Shown here one piece after another: positions 24,618 through 35,033 of a stretch of 64,000 nt of DNA. The stretch comes from Panopea generosa (taxonomy: Eukaryota > Mollusca > Bivalvia > Adapedonta > Hiatellidae): the NCBI GenBank assembly GCA_029582155.1, contig CM055909.1, forward strand, positions 19,670,798 to 19,734,797, given 5' to 3'. The notes below the pieces were generated by a model, which did no database searches, was not told the DNA's origin, and saw only the letters and a list, made by a program, of their open reading frames with translations. The position numbers and the translations under genes are program-made. Each line of letters begins with the position of its first letter. The first letter of the stretch is position 1.

Positions 24618-27002
24618 ATGCGTTCGTTACCGAAAGCATCGTCTGCTACAAATATACAACCTTTATGGTGGGATAGTGAGTGCAACGAAGCAAAACATTA
24701 TAAATATTCATTGTTAAGACGATTTTGCTGGACAAATAGTGCAACGGATTTTAACAACTATAAAGCTGCTCGTAATACATTTAAGTATATTTGTACGACA
24801 AAAAAGTTAAAGCTACAATTTGATCGGCGGCAAAGCCTCATTAATGCACGAAACGATCCGAAAAGTTTCTGGAAATTAATTAAATTACAAAACTTGAATA
24901 ATACGGCAATAACGGGAACTGGGCGGATACATGTAGAAGATTGGTTAACGTACTTTAAAAGTCTTTTATTTAAAGAAGGTCAGCCGCCTGCTTCAGATAT
25001 AAACTTGCATGATTTTCAAAATAATGATGATATGGATATTTTATTGAATGCACCGATTTCAAACGAGGAAATAAACCGAAGCATAGCTAAACTTAAAACA
25101 GGGAAATCCTTCGGAAATGATGGGATAGGAACACAGTTTTACAAACACACTTGCGATTTCATAGTGCCCATACTGCATATATTATTCAATAAAATATTAG
25201 ACTCTGGTGAATTTCCAGCCATATGGTGCGATAGCATTATAGTTCCTATTTTCAAATCGGGTTCGAGGGACGATCCATCAAATTACAGGGGGATATCTTT
25301 AATTAATATAATGTATAAGATCTTCTCAAGCATAATTAATGACAGAATTACTAAATGGTCGGAGCAGTTTGAAATTATCGATGAAGCCCAGGCGGGGTTT
25401 AGGGCGGGTTACTCGGTTATAGATAACATGTTCAATTTGCAAAGTATGGTCCAGAAATATATTTCGAAACCAGGTGGTAGGTTCAATGTACTATACGTAG
25501 ATTTTCAGAAAGCGTTTGATTCTCTAGTTCACTTTAAACTATTTTCAAGCCTTCTGAAGAAAGGCATCAACGGTAAGCTTGTGCATGTGTTAATATCTAT
25601 GTATTCGAACATCCAGTCATATGTTAGGGTTGGAGACAAGTTTACTAAGCCATTTAAATGCAATATTGGAGCGAGACAAGGTGATTTAAATTCGCCTATA
25701 ATTTTTAGTCTTTACATAAATGACCTTTGTACCCACCTCAGAGAGAAATGTCATAATGGAATATTTATTACTAATGATATACCAGATATTCTTTGCTTAC
25801 TTTTTGCGGACGACGTAGCTAACTGTGCGGACACAGCAAGGAACTTACAAATACAGCTCAACGCAATTTCTGAATTTTGTGATAACACGGGCATGCAGGT
25901 TAACATCAAGAAAACTGAAATAATAGTATTTAGAAATGGCGGTCCACTGCGAAATTATGAAAATTGGTCCTTTAATGGAAATAATGTAAACACGACATCT
26001 GTATATAAATATATGGGATTACTTTTTACACCTAAACTCTCATGGACATCTGCTAAGTGTAAATTGGCTGCACAGGCTAGGAAGACAATATTTTCTATTA
26101 AAGGATATCAGAGGACATTTGGAAGTTTTATGCATAAAGATATATTTAAATTATTTGATTCGATGGTAGTGCCAATACTCACATTTGGTTCGGAAATCTG
26201 GGGACATGAATACGCCGACAAGATAGAACAAATACAAGTGCAATTTTGTAAATATTTTCTAGGTATTAATTCTACTGTTAATAATTCTGTAGCTCTTGGA
26301 GAGTGCGGGAGACTTCCACTATGTGTAATATATTATACCAAGTGCATAAAATACTGGTGTAAATTGCTTCAAATGTCCAACAATCGCTTTCCTAAGAACT
26401 GTTACAAAATGTTGAAATCTCTAGACGATATTGGTAGAAAAACTTGGGCCACAAACGTTAAAACATTATTGTATAGGTATGGGTTTGGGTATGTGTGGCT
26501 AGCACAAGATGTTGGTGACATTAACCTATTTGTCTTAACATTTAAACGAAGGATCTCAGATTGTATGACGCAAACTTGGCATGATGATATAATCAACTCA
26601 CCCAGGTGTGATACATATAAACATATTAAATCCTTATTAAATCCTGAAAGATATTTAAACATTGACCTTTCCTTCAATCTCAAACGATCATTTGCACGTT
26701 TTAGATGCTCCTCTCACAGACTAAATATTGAAATTGGTCGACATTTTAACATTGAAAGAGAAAATAGAATATGTTTATTTTGTTTCTTAAATTCCAATAT
26801 AATGGTGATAGAAAACGAATACCATGTATTTTTTAATTGTTCTAAGTATACTCATGTTAGAGAAACACATCTGTATAATTGGTATATAGGGCATTCAGAA
26901 CATGCAGATTTTTATCGATTGCTTCAAAGCGAGAATCCAGAGACTATTAGAAAAATTGCTCTTTTTATAACAAAACTGTTTGAAATTATAGATAAAACAT
27001 AG
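24618..27002 (+). CDS. LINE ORF2 C-terminal part: reverse transcriptase
   Basis: These 794 residues are in the same frame as the endonuclease, and the frame is already open from 24561. The RT motifs are NYRGISLIN (about 222-230), QAGFRAGYS, VDFQKAFDSL (catalytic Asp295), GARQGDLNSP (351-360), LLFADDVA (Asp398 and Asp399) and VNIKKTEIIVF. FADD replaces the common YADD, which is usual among LINEs. RQGDLNSP departs from the more common RQGCxLSP. A CxxC...HxxxxC cluster near residues 705-740 (CLFC, then HVFFNC) matches the C-terminal Cys/His motif of many animal LINEs. I see no RNase H domain. The Met at 24618 is probably internal. Confidence 0.93.
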   Translation: MRSLPKASSATNIQPLWWDSECNEAKHYKYSLLRRFCWTNSATDFNNYKAARNTFKYICTTKKLKLQFDRRQSLINARNDPKSFWKLIKLQNLNNTAITGTGRIHVEDWLTYFKSLLFKEGQPPASDINLHDFQNNDDMDILLNAPISNEEINRSIAKLKTGKSFGNDGIGTQFYKHTCDFIVPILHILFNKILDSGEFPAIWCDSIIVPIFKSGSRDDPSNYRGISLINIMYKIFSSIINDRITKWSEQFEIIDEAQAGFRAGYSVIDNMFNLQSMVQKYISKPGGRFNVLYVDFQKAFDSLVHFKLFSSLLKKGINGKLVHVLISMYSNIQSYVRVGDKFTKPFKCNIGARQGDLNSPIIFSLYINDLCTHLREKCHNGIFITNDIPDILCLLFADDVANCADTARNLQIQLNAISEFCDNTGMQVNIKKTEIIVFRNGGPLRNYENWSFNGNNVNTTSVYKYMGLLFTPKLSWTSAKCKLAAQARKTIFSIKGYQRTFGSFMHKDIFKLFDSMVVPILTFGSEIWGHEYADKIEQIQVQFCKYFLGINSTVNNSVALGECGRLPLCVIYYTKCIKYWCKLLQMSNNRFPKNCYKMLKSLDDIGRKTWATNVKTLLYRYGFGYVWLAQDVGDINLFVLTFKRRISDCMTQTWHDDIINSPRCDTYKHIKSLLNPERYLNIDLSFNLKRSFARFRCSSHRLNIEIGRHFNIERENRICLFCFLNSNIMVIENEYHVFFNCSKYTHVRETHLYNWYIGHSEHADFYRLLQSENPETIRKIALFITKLFEIIDKT

Positions 27003-27127
27003 TTCCACATTATATACTGTACCAGTTTTCAGACACTTCAAATGTATATTTAATATATTGTAACACAACTTTGTAAAACATCAATGATCAATAATTACTG
27101 TTGTATTTTGGGCCGGAGGCCTTTATT

Positions 27128-27175
27128 TACTCAATAAAACATCTTGTATCTTGTATCTATCTTGTATCTTGTAAA
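27128..27175 (+). repeat. LINE 3' simple-repeat tail
   Basis: After ACTCAATAAAACATC there are several imperfect copies of TTGTATC. A small GGCC-GGA-GGCC stem lies just upstream. Tails of this kind arise at the 3' end of non-LTR elements during target-primed reverse transcription. Confidence 0.75.
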
Positions 27176-27179
27176 TACA

Positions 27180-27650
27180 TTGTATTTACTTGGCCAAACA
27201 ACACCACGCGGCCAGTGAGCGGAGCGATAGAAGTTCTCTTTTGACTGCCCATTAAGGGGATTTTGGTCAAACTGTTAATTCTGTAGAGGGGATTTCGAAC
27301 ACTAGGCTATTTTTGATTTCGTCTATTGAAACAATTTTTAAAAAAAAAACTTTTATTGAAGAACGGGAGCGTAGAATGGCTCTGGTGCGTTTTGTTGTAT
27401 ATATGAGACATACTTAAACACATTTTGAACCTACCATTTTCTTTTTGGAATTTGTGAAAAACAATTGCCTCTGAAACTTATGTGTGTAGGCCCGGACCTT
27501 TACACCTATAAGCTACACTAATGAAATACCAAATACTGTGATAACGATCGACGAGCAAATAGCTGTAAAAACTAATGCTACATATAAAGGCTACATTGGA
27601 AACACAGAACGCAAATAAGCAAATATCGGACTCCGTTTTGTTGAATCTGT
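27180..27650. other. No gene seen
   Basis: Unique AT-rich flank of the LINE. I see no supported feature. Confidence 0.4.
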
Positions 27651-27651
27651 T

Positions 27652-27792
27652 CATAAGTGAGAAAATTTCCAGTTACTTGCGGTGTGACGGAATTCTACTC
27701 GGTCTGAGGTCTCCCTCTACCAGTAAAATTTGATATGCCACATATAATCTGAAATGTGTTGAAAATGGCGTTAAACCCCATACAAAAATAAC
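27652..27792 (+). mobile_element. SINE family B, headless fragment
   Basis: It contains CATAAGTGAGAAAATTTCCAG, TTACTTGCGGTGTGACGG, TGATATGCCACATATAAT and the 3' motif GAAAATGGCGTTAAACCCC. The same order is found at 48336-48605, and a shorter piece at 60748. The tRNA-like head is missing. Confidence 0.8.
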
Positions 27793-27852
27793 TTTTCTCG
27801 AGCAACACAGACTGTGTTCTATGATTGCGAGGAATCAGATATAATAACATTT

Positions 27853-27998
27853 CAACGCTGAGTCACAAGGCGGACGCACCGTGGAAACAGCCAGCCAATA
27901 CAGACGCAGCGTGCAAAACGGCCGATTTCAACTCTGAGTCACAAGGCGGGGAAACAGCCAGCCAATACGGACGCAGCGTGCAAAACGGCCGATTTTGT
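27853..27998. repeat. Tandem duplication of a 67-76 bp GC-richer unit
   Basis: Two copies, at about 27853-27928 and 27929-27996, share GAGTCACAAGGCGG, GGAAACAGCCAGCCAATAC and GCGTGCAAAACGGCCGATTT. The second copy lacks 9 bp. The open frame across it (27825-28013) is a by-product. Confidence 0.85.
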
Positions 27999-28379
27999 AT
28001 CGACGTAGATTGATTAAAATATGTTATAGATGCATAAAGTAAATCGACACATTAATTGACACGAAGAATGGCATGTCCGACCACCATGTAGTAAATCATT
28101 CAAATATATTTTAGACTCAATATTTTGTAAATAAGTATGCAGGCATTAGAAAAATATTACACTCAGTGTATGTTACAATGAGGAACTTTAAAATCATTCA
28201 GTTTTATTTATTAAACATTGATAAATGATTGCCCATTTGACGAAAAAAGATGTCCGATTACTGCAATGTATGTTTCATCATTTGTTTGTTTTTAAACAAA
28301 TGTGTCAACAAACTTTTTAGACATATCTTGTACAACACCTTGTACATACATGTAATGAACATACATATAAACTTTAGCA
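27999..28379. other. No gene seen
   Basis: AT-rich sequence. The overlapping open frames on both strands from 28250 on run into the minisatellite and have no domain. Confidence 0.4.
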
Positions 28380-28850
28380 AACATAGAGGTGAAATATCTA
28401 TTAAGATACATAGTACAGACTTTAACATTACATACATATATGAGCATACACTACATACATGCATGCACACACACAAGCATGCACACATGAGCAAACATAC
28501 AATTGAACTACCTGGTTACTTCAAAATGAACAGACATACATACACGAACATACATAGAGGTGAAATACCTATCTACTTATCTGCCTACTACAGACTTGAA
28601 TATACATACATACTTGAACATACATACAGGTGAAATACCTCTCTACTTAGATATAACTACAGACATGAGCAGACATGCATACTTGAACATAAATACAGGT
28701 AAAATACCTCTCTACTTAGATATACACTACAGACATGAACATACATACGTTCTTGAACATACATACAGGTGAAATACCTCTCTACTTAGATATAACACCA
28801 GACATGAGCAGACATGCATACTTGAACACAAATACAGGTAAAATACCTCT
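28380..28850. repeat. About 69-bp minisatellite
   Basis: Five to six copies are anchored on CAGGTGAAATACCTCTCTAC. The anchors at 28627, 28696, 28766 and 28835 are spaced 69, 70 and 69 bp. Earlier copies near 28387 and 28557 are more diverged. Confidence 0.88.
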
Positions 28851-29130
28851 ACTGTTACATACCTTGCATATGGCACGTCACATGACAGACCTATACTGCT
28901 GCAATTACCTTATATATGGCACGTCACACAGCAGACCTATACTGTTACATACCTTGTATATGGCACGTCACACAGCAGACCTATACTGTTACATACCTTG
29001 TATGTGGCACGTCACACAGCAGACCTATACTGTTATATACCTTGTATATGGCACGTCACATGGCAGACCTATACTGTTACATACCTTGTATTTGGCACGT
29101 CACATGGCAGACCTATACTGTTGCAGTAGG
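28850..29130. repeat. 44-bp minisatellite
   Basis: Six copies contain CAGACCTATACTGTTACATA and TATGGCACGTCACA. CAGACC falls at 28886, 28932, 28976, 29020, 29064 and 29108, so the last five copies are exactly 44 bp apart. Confidence 0.93.
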
Positions 29131-29535
29131 TAACAGAGTATCTGGCTGCTACATGCACTACTGATGTCATTGTCTCTGTAATTACTTCCCACATCTGATT
29201 ATTCATACCGTTACAGTTCTTCAACGCTGAATAATTATGAAAAAGGATATAATATTTTTGTAATTTATAAATCTTTTTGAATATTTCATTATATGATTTA
29301 TATACACAACTGTATACTTGAATGAACGTTGTGCATACATTGTATCTGTATTTTTTATGTATTAGCTTTTATTGTGAGGGAAACATGCATTTGGTGATTC
29401 TTTTTTAACTTGATGTCTCAATGAACAATTAACAAGAATACAGGGAGATTCTTGCTCCAGAGCAATTAAACTTGTCAAGTGCTTTATTTTGTAGTTGTTT
29501 ACCCAAAGATGGCGAATATTTATCATATTTCTGTC
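29131..29535. other. No gene seen
   Basis: Unique AT-rich sequence with no supported feature. Confidence 0.4.
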
Positions 29536-29539
29536 TGAT

Positions 29540-29768
29540 GATCAGTTAACCTAACCACTCTTTCCAGGGATCCTGGAACTTAACCAGTAATGAAACGTAT
29601 CTCCAAGTAACTGATAACTTTCCCACTTGAATCAGCAGTGAGATATGAATGACAATGAGATGCAATGTCATATATCAGTCATCACGTAAATTGTGGCCGA
29701 GCTGGGATTTGAACGTGTGACACCTGTATTGATAGTCAGATGCACTACTTACTGAGCAAACAGGGCCT
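29540..29768 (-). mobile_element. tRNA-derived SINE, family A (minus strand)
   Basis: On the minus strand the head reads TTTGCTCAGTAAGTAGTGC (A box) then ACGTTCAAATCCC (B box). The body matches the copy at 22752: CTGCTGATTCAAGTGGGAAA, TCAGTTACTT and GTGGTTAGGTTAACT. Confidence 0.88.
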
Positions 29769-29916
29769 GGCTTGAAAGATTAACATAATGTTTACTTTGT
29801 TTGAGGACAAATTTACTAGACAGCATTTCAATTTGTTCCCTATTGACGAATGTGAAGATTTTTGCTTGGCATGTACACTTGAATTCACTATAAATAACAA
29901 TTATTGTTTACTTCAT

Positions 29917-30050
29917 ATTGTATACCAGTCCTGCTATATTGTATACCAGTCCAGCTATATTGTTACCAGTCCTGCTACATTGTATACTAGTCCAGCTATA
30001 TTGTATACCTGTCCTGCTACATTGTATACCAGTCCAGCTATATTGTAACT
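29917..30050. repeat. 21-bp minisatellite
   Basis: Six copies alternate ATTGTATACCAGTCCTGCTA and ATTGTATACCAGTCCAGCTA. The 21-bp period keeps the frame at 29788-30048 open, but that frame is not a gene. Confidence 0.9.
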
Positions 30051-30437
30051 ATCAGTATCTTATTCCCACTATGTTTGTGCCACAATAAGACCAATGGTAC
30101 ATTGCCAATTTGACATTTATCAGGCAGTTTAGAGAATTTTGGCCAAGTATTTAAAAGAATAAGGAGCTAAACACAGAAAACATAGCGTGCCTGTGACATG
30201 GTGGAGATATATTTATACTTGCAGTGTGCAACACAATAATAATATGGTAGTACACACAGCAACAACAATTTCTCAATTTGGACTGAGCTACCTGCTCAAT
30301 ATATATTGTTGGTTTGATTTGTGAAAAAATAAAAATTCATGTGAGTAACACTATAACTGTATTAAAATATAAATTTATTTTTAAAATTGGTAAAAAGCAT
30401 CTCATTATCATCAATTAATATAATCTGAATGGTTTGG
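30051..30437. other. No gene seen
   Basis: Unique AT-rich sequence left of the putative EnSpm element. The outer end of that element could lie in here, but I cannot place it. Confidence 0.4.
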
Positions 30438-30630
30438 TATGTCAAATCAACCAACATGTTACAAAATCAATATCTAAATTAGAGTGGTAAACTTAAAATG
30501 AAATCCCCATTATGAAAATAGGTAGCACTTAAATACTGCTTGACAGCCTTCACATGGCTATTGATCCTTTTTCTAAGTTGAAATATTTTTTATTATGCGT
30601 AAAACAGTCAAATGGATCAAATCAAAATCC
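30438..30630 (+). repeat. Left inverted repeat of the putative EnSpm element
   Basis: The strongest core is AGAGTGGTAAACTT followed by AAATGAAATCCCCATT, with one base between them. It matches the reverse complement of the right repeat over 31 positions with one difference. Weaker similarity continues inward through TTTCTAAGTTGAAA and GGATCAAATCAAAAT. Confidence 0.75.
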
Positions 30631-30639
30631 AAAGGAAAA

Positions 30640-31000
30640 TGCAGGTGCTAAAGTACACACAAGGTCAAATAGTACAATTTTATATGTTTCAAGAGCCGTA
30701 ATTCTGTCATTAATTCTACAATTTGGCCAGTTCAAGACCTTGTCCGAGATATTATGCTTATATAATTAATGTGTAAGTTTGCAGAGGACACAATGAAAAA
30801 TGCAGGTACTTCTAAAAATGCACACAAGGTCAAATAGTGCAATTTTTTAAGCTTCACTCTGATTTTAATAATCCAATTTGACCAGTTTAAGAACTTGTCT
30901 GAGATATTATGGTTAAATAACTACTGTTTAAGTTTGGGAAGGATAAAATTAAAAATGTGGGTACTAGAGTGCACACAAGATCAAAGAGTCAATAGGTCAT
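30640..31000. repeat. Diverged 150-165 bp tandem repeat
   Basis: The phrases GCAGGTGCTAAAGTACACAC, AAGGTCAAATAGT, TTTGRCCAGTT and TTGTCYGAGATATTATG recur with steps of 165 and 151 bp (anchors at 30660, 30825 and 30976). A further partial copy is at 32045-32160. It sits just inside the left inverted repeat. The frame 30554-30769 is a by-product. Confidence 0.75.
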
Positions 31001-32044
31001 CCGTTACTATTTTGAAATACGGTTAAGACAAAAGGATGCACTTTCCATTGACATCTATATATATATATATTTTTGCATATATGGTCGCTCATTTAAATGG
31101 TGACCAGATAGATTCAATACAGAGACTGGCTATATGAAACTGCAAAATATGTAGTTAGAATCATTTCACCACTGATACTTGAGGTGGGAAGACCGGTAAG
31201 AGAGGGTGGCGATATTTGAAGTGAAGGACTTGATGCATCCAGATGCATGTATTTATATCAACAAGAAATATGGATTTTGATAGCCTACAACTGGGATATG
31301 TACTATAAATACACATTGTTCAGTGTGACGACTCATCACCATGCTGTGTTATTGATGACGTCAACGGGTGTTCTATTTCACTGTCTCTACAATATGGATG
31401 ACTAAAATATAAGACGCAAAAAATGCTCAACAATGTTAACAGTGGCTTTCAATATGCTGACCTCGTATATTGATTGGACAAACACTGTTTCAAAGGACAC
31501 AAGAGAAGATTCGAAGCTATTGGAAAGAAATGTTGTGTTGTTCCATGTCTATATTGCCACTGGTTCTCAGGGTTACACGTTTTTAGTTTATTTATAAAAA
31601 AAGAGGTTAATCATGTTTAAGCTCACACACTTACAAGTATATCTAACTTTACAATTCTTAATTTTACATGCAATTTGTCTGAACTTCTTTGATTTTGTAG
31701 AGATTGATGCGATTACACACGACATGTTGAGTCATAATTTTATTTCATAACACTATCAAATATATTTTTCATCACAATATGTTTCTGCTTGAATTTTTGA
31801 TTAGACAAAAAAGTAAAAATAAAATCTAGCATATCTGAAGATGCTGACACTCCTATACTCTATAAATTAATACAAAGTAGTACTTAACTTGTATTTTGTA
31901 TTATTGATATTGCAAGTTTCGTCAAGATCAAATTATGTTTAGTTGCATCAAATTGATTATGATTATTATATATTTGTTAACCATTATGAATTTAATATGT
32001 AGTTTAATGAGATTAAAAGTTGAAGTGTCAAAAACAAAAAAAGC
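31001..32044. other. No gene seen
   Basis: AT-rich sequence with a short TA run near 31055-31070. No supported feature. Confidence 0.4.
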
Positions 32045-32160
32045 TCAAATAGTTCAATTTTAGTTCAAGAACTTGTCTAAGATATTTTGGTTATATAACT
32101 ATTATGTAAGTTTGGTAAAGAGCCAAAGAAAAGTGCAGGTGCTAGAGTAAACACAACAAA
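32045..32160 (+). repeat. Isolated copy of the 150-165 bp repeat
   Basis: It carries AGTTCAAGAACTTGTCTAAG, GTAAGTTTGGTAAAG and GTGCAGGTGCTAGAGTAAAC, in the same order as the cluster at 30640-31000. Confidence 0.65.
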
Positions 32161-32700
32161 AAGTTCACAATGGAAGACGGACACAGGGTAATTAGGTGAG
32201 ATTAAGTCACAGATGGACAGATTTGCTAGGTAAAGTTTTTCATCAAAACTGATTTACAAAGGTTAGTAACTGATTGACACAAGATATGACCTTGGCACTG
32301 TTGCAAGGCAATCAACTCATTCCTTTTCTTCTCAACCTGAAAATAAGTGGAACATTTTTTGCACATTTGGCTAAATTGAAATTATTACGGAACAATATGA
32401 TAAAATCTATATGAAATGTTAAATAACTGTTATGGAAGCAGATTTACACAAGCTTCTAAAGATTTTTTCTGTATCGTTTCCACATACTTTGTTAAACGTA
32501 TGACTTTATGCTTTATTGTTAAATGTATGCTTAATATATGTAGTTATGTTTAAACTAAGTGAAACATTCAGCATATAATAATAAAGAAGCAAAGAAATGA
32601 ATATATGGAATGTAAATTAAACGCCTATCTTCTTCTTGAAGGGTTTTGGGAGGCAAAGTGCTCTAAAATGCTGTATCAAAATCACAAACATCCCATACAG
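32161..32700. other. No gene seen
   Basis: AT-rich sequence. The open frames around 32605-32814 on both strands overlap the paired-motif cluster and have no domain. Confidence 0.4.
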
Positions 32701-33105
32701 ATGAAACCCTTTGCAATATATTTGCGAAATAAGTTTAGAATGTATTCCTTTAAGCTTATCATTTGCACTATATTTGCAGATGCTTTTCCAGAATAAGCCG
32801 CAAATACATTGCAAACATCAATATATCTTGCAAAGGGTTTGCAAATGATAACTTAGATAATGAAATTAGCCGCAAATACTTCGCAAACACCAACTTAGTT
32901 TATTTAGATAATTGCAAAGGCAATGCAAAGGGTAACTTATGATTTTAGTGCTTGCAAATATTTTGCAAACACTAACTCAATTCTTATTACACTATATTGA
33001 AAACATAAATTGATGGACTTTGAAATAAATTAAGCCGCAAAGAGTTCGCAAACAATTACTTTAATACATAAATGCTGCAAATATATTGCAAATAGTAATT
33101 TTGCT
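32700..33105. promoter_or_regulatory. Cluster of nine paired GCAAA motifs, 11 bp apart
   Basis: Nine pairs of GCAAA-like pentamers occur, each pair exactly 11 bp apart, one helical turn. The G positions are 32713/32724, 32765/32776, 32800/32811, 32830/32841, 32872/32883, 32914/32925, 32954/32965, 33037/33048 and 33077/33088. From 32872 on, the pairs recur about every 41 bp, and a degenerate pair lies in the one gap near 32990. The pairs are better conserved than the DNA between them. Arrays of short motifs bound by element-encoded protein are known from En/Spm, so a binding region is my inference. The cluster lies just beyond the transposase 3' end. Confidence 0.6.
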
Positions 33106-33432
33106 TATTTTCATCTTTATCATTATATACTGAATGTTGACGGAAACTAAAAATGTGTTATTTTTGCATATCATAAATGGACTACTGTAATATGCACCCC
33201 AAACAAAAGAAAATACTAGTATTAGTTTACAGATACTTTTAAAAGTCTGGATATAAATGTATGAAAATCATTACATTTTTTAGGGTGGATGGTTAGACTA
33301 CACTCAAATTAAAATTAGATCTAAAAACTTTATCTGGATCTGCACTATCAATCAATGGTTTATTAAATAAAGTATCATTCTTTCTCAATATCATCAGTTG
33401 GTGTAAAGGCATAGCATTCATCCAAACCTAGT
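33106..33432. other. 3' flank of the transposase remnant
   Basis: AT-rich sequence with no supported feature. Confidence 0.4.
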
Positions 33433-33870
33433 TCAACATAATATACTAATTTGGCAATAACATCGGCTGGATTCACAGCTTTGCAGGTATAAAACTGATT
33501 TAGCAGGCTTTACAGCATAGACAAAATCCATCATGGCAACTGGTCCTACTAGTGACGCAGAATTTGGCTGTAATTCAGGTGCACTCTCACATATCCAAAC
33601 CATTACACCAAAGTCTTTTGGTGAATCTTTACATTTCTTTGATACACGACAGCAATCATGGCCACAGAAAGTTTGATATGCAAAAGCGTACTGAATAAAT
33701 GCAACTGCATTTCCCTCATTCTCACTCAGTAGCACTGTGTAACTATTTCTTTTAGTTACTCTTCTGTAGGCAACAGTGTGGTAAAGAACATTCTTCACTT
33801 TAAATCAGAAGAACTGTTCGACTTCATTAAATTTGAACCTTTATATGAGTAAATAGCATCTTTCTCTTCT

Positions 33871-34899
33871 TTAGTTATTTTTAGTATATGAGGTCAACCA
33901 AAAAAAAATTTCCTCTGAAATTTGATGTCTTGTTCTCGGTCCATTGCCTCTAGTATGGGTCATCTTATGATAAATATGCAATCCCTGTTTGTTGTGCAAC
34001 AAATTTTCATTATAAGACATTTTCTGAAGTAATGAGCTGGCATTTGCAATCTGCATTTCAAAATTTTGCGACCCGTGAAACAGTTTCCTGCGATCTCCAT
34101 TTAGGTCTTTATAGAAAAAGCATGAAAATGTCCATAGTGGCACGTGGTTCTTAACGCAAGATGGTAAATGTAAAAGTTGATGAATGTTAAATGTGCACTT
34201 GCTTTCTAAATACAGAGATGGCACTCTCAGACAGAAATGTTGCAGTAATAATGTAGAATTTTTCAGATCATCACTTGTAATAGCTGATTTCAGAAGCAGG
34301 TAAATGCCATTAACTAAAAGCATTGCATGATTTAAATACACATTTGGCAAAATATATTTCATAACTGGAAACAGGCAATATAACAGCCAAATTCTATATT
34401 CAGAGGCTTTGTATTTATTTCCGTATACTTCTAGGCTTCTTCGAATCCGCTTGACAAAATCTGGAGGAGCTATTGACTTTCTTTTATTGTCACATTGTTT
34501 AACCATCTTTAAATAACTCCACGGGTATTTTGAGAAAGGTTTACCAAACCACAATGTAATGAGCAACTGCACCACACCAAGGAGCACAGCATGCATGTAG
34601 TCAACTGCAGTACCCAAAATATTGAACTTTGGTAGAATTAACCCCCAACTCATTGCAATAACACCGTTTACATTGTGTTTAGCTCTCTTTTGAATTTCTA
34701 GATGTTGCGTTGCACACACTGCATTTTTCCTGGTTTCACAATGTGTTCGAACAGCATCATGTCCAAGTTTATTGACATTTGCTTCAATGAAGGGATAAAT
34801 CCTTGCATGGCCTTTACCAGACGCAACAGCTTTCCTTTCTCTGTGCAATAACCACATCCACTTTCTCCATTGAACTGTGTAAAACCTTGAAACATGCAT
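33871..34899 (-). CDS. Transposase fragment, core and C-terminal part (Transposase_21)
   Basis: This is the longest intact piece of the remnant, at 342 residues. The first 25 or so residues are probably off-frame relative to the family. From AVASGKGHARIYPF on, the sequence fits. It includes LPKFNILGTAVDYMHAVLLG, whose Asp-x-Met-His corresponds to the conserved DxMH of tnp2 proteins, then KASEYRIWLLYCLFPV, FNIHQLLHL and PLWTFSCFFYKDLNGD, all typical of animal members. It ends at a stop at 33871, and the family similarity resumes in another frame at 33798-33433. The role in an intact element would be cutting and joining DNA at the transposon ends. Confidence 0.85.
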   Translation of the reverse strand: MHVSRFYTVQWRKWMWLLHRERKAVASGKGHARIYPFIEANVNKLGHDAVRTHCETRKNAVCATQHLEIQKRAKHNVNGVIAMSWGLILPKFNILGTAVDYMHAVLLGVVQLLITLWFGKPFSKYPWSYLKMVKQCDNKRKSIAPPDFVKRIRRSLEVYGNKYKASEYRIWLLYCLFPVMKYILPNVYLNHAMLLVNGIYLLLKSAITSDDLKNSTLLLQHFCLRVPSLYLESKCTFNIHQLLHLPSCVKNHVPLWTFSCFFYKDLNGDRRKLFHGSQNFEMQIANASSLLQKMSYNENLLHNKQGLHIYHKMTHTRGNGPRTRHQISEEIFFWLTSYTKNN

Positions 34900-35033
34900 C
34901 TTGCTGGAGCGTCAAGGCATACACTTAGCAGAATTGCTCTTACAATGACATCTTGTTCATCCACTCTTACTGATATACCATTGTTGAAAGTATCAAACAA
35001 CTCTTCCGAAAATGGACGCAAAAAGGTAGTCAT
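34698..35033 (-). CDS. Transposase fragment, middle part (Transposase_21)
   Basis: This frame starts MTTFLRPFSEELFDTFNNG and contains CLDAPARCMFQGFTQFNG followed by GCGYC. In the tnp2 family this is the stretch with the second catalytic Asp (here in CLDAPA) and a Cys pair. Upstream, the same frame continues through a TGA near 35066 into the NTDG motif. Downstream the family sequence moves to the next frame (33871-34899), so the last 60 or so residues of this frame are off-frame. It is a piece of the larger remnant, not a separate gene. Confidence 0.8.
   Translation of the reverse strand: MTTFLRPFSEELFDTFNNGISVRVDEQDVIVRAILLSVCLDAPARCMFQGFTQFNGESGCGYCTEKGKLLRLVKAMQGFIPSLKQMSINLDMMLFEHIVKPGKMQCVQRNI

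Larger units (their letters stand above)
23526..27175 (+). mobile_element. Near-complete APE-type non-LTR retrotransposon (LINE)
   Basis: One reading frame of about 1158 codons (23526-27002) runs from an AP-like endonuclease through a reverse transcriptase to a C-terminal Cys/His motif. It is interrupted only by an in-frame TAG at 24558-24560. The 3' UTR is short and ends in ACTCAATAAAACATC followed by a TTGTATC-type tail rather than poly(A). An endonuclease-RT order in one protein with a simple-repeat tail fits the CR1/L2/I/Nimb group. I cannot assign the clade without a tree. No ORF1 was found, so the 5' end may be missing. Confidence 0.9.

Noticed and set aside
28250-28850. His/Thr-rich proteins
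   Set aside because: They are translations of CATACATA-rich minisatellite DNA.
32605-32814. Short proteins on both strands
   Set aside because: They overlap each other and the GCAAA cluster and have no recognisable similarity.
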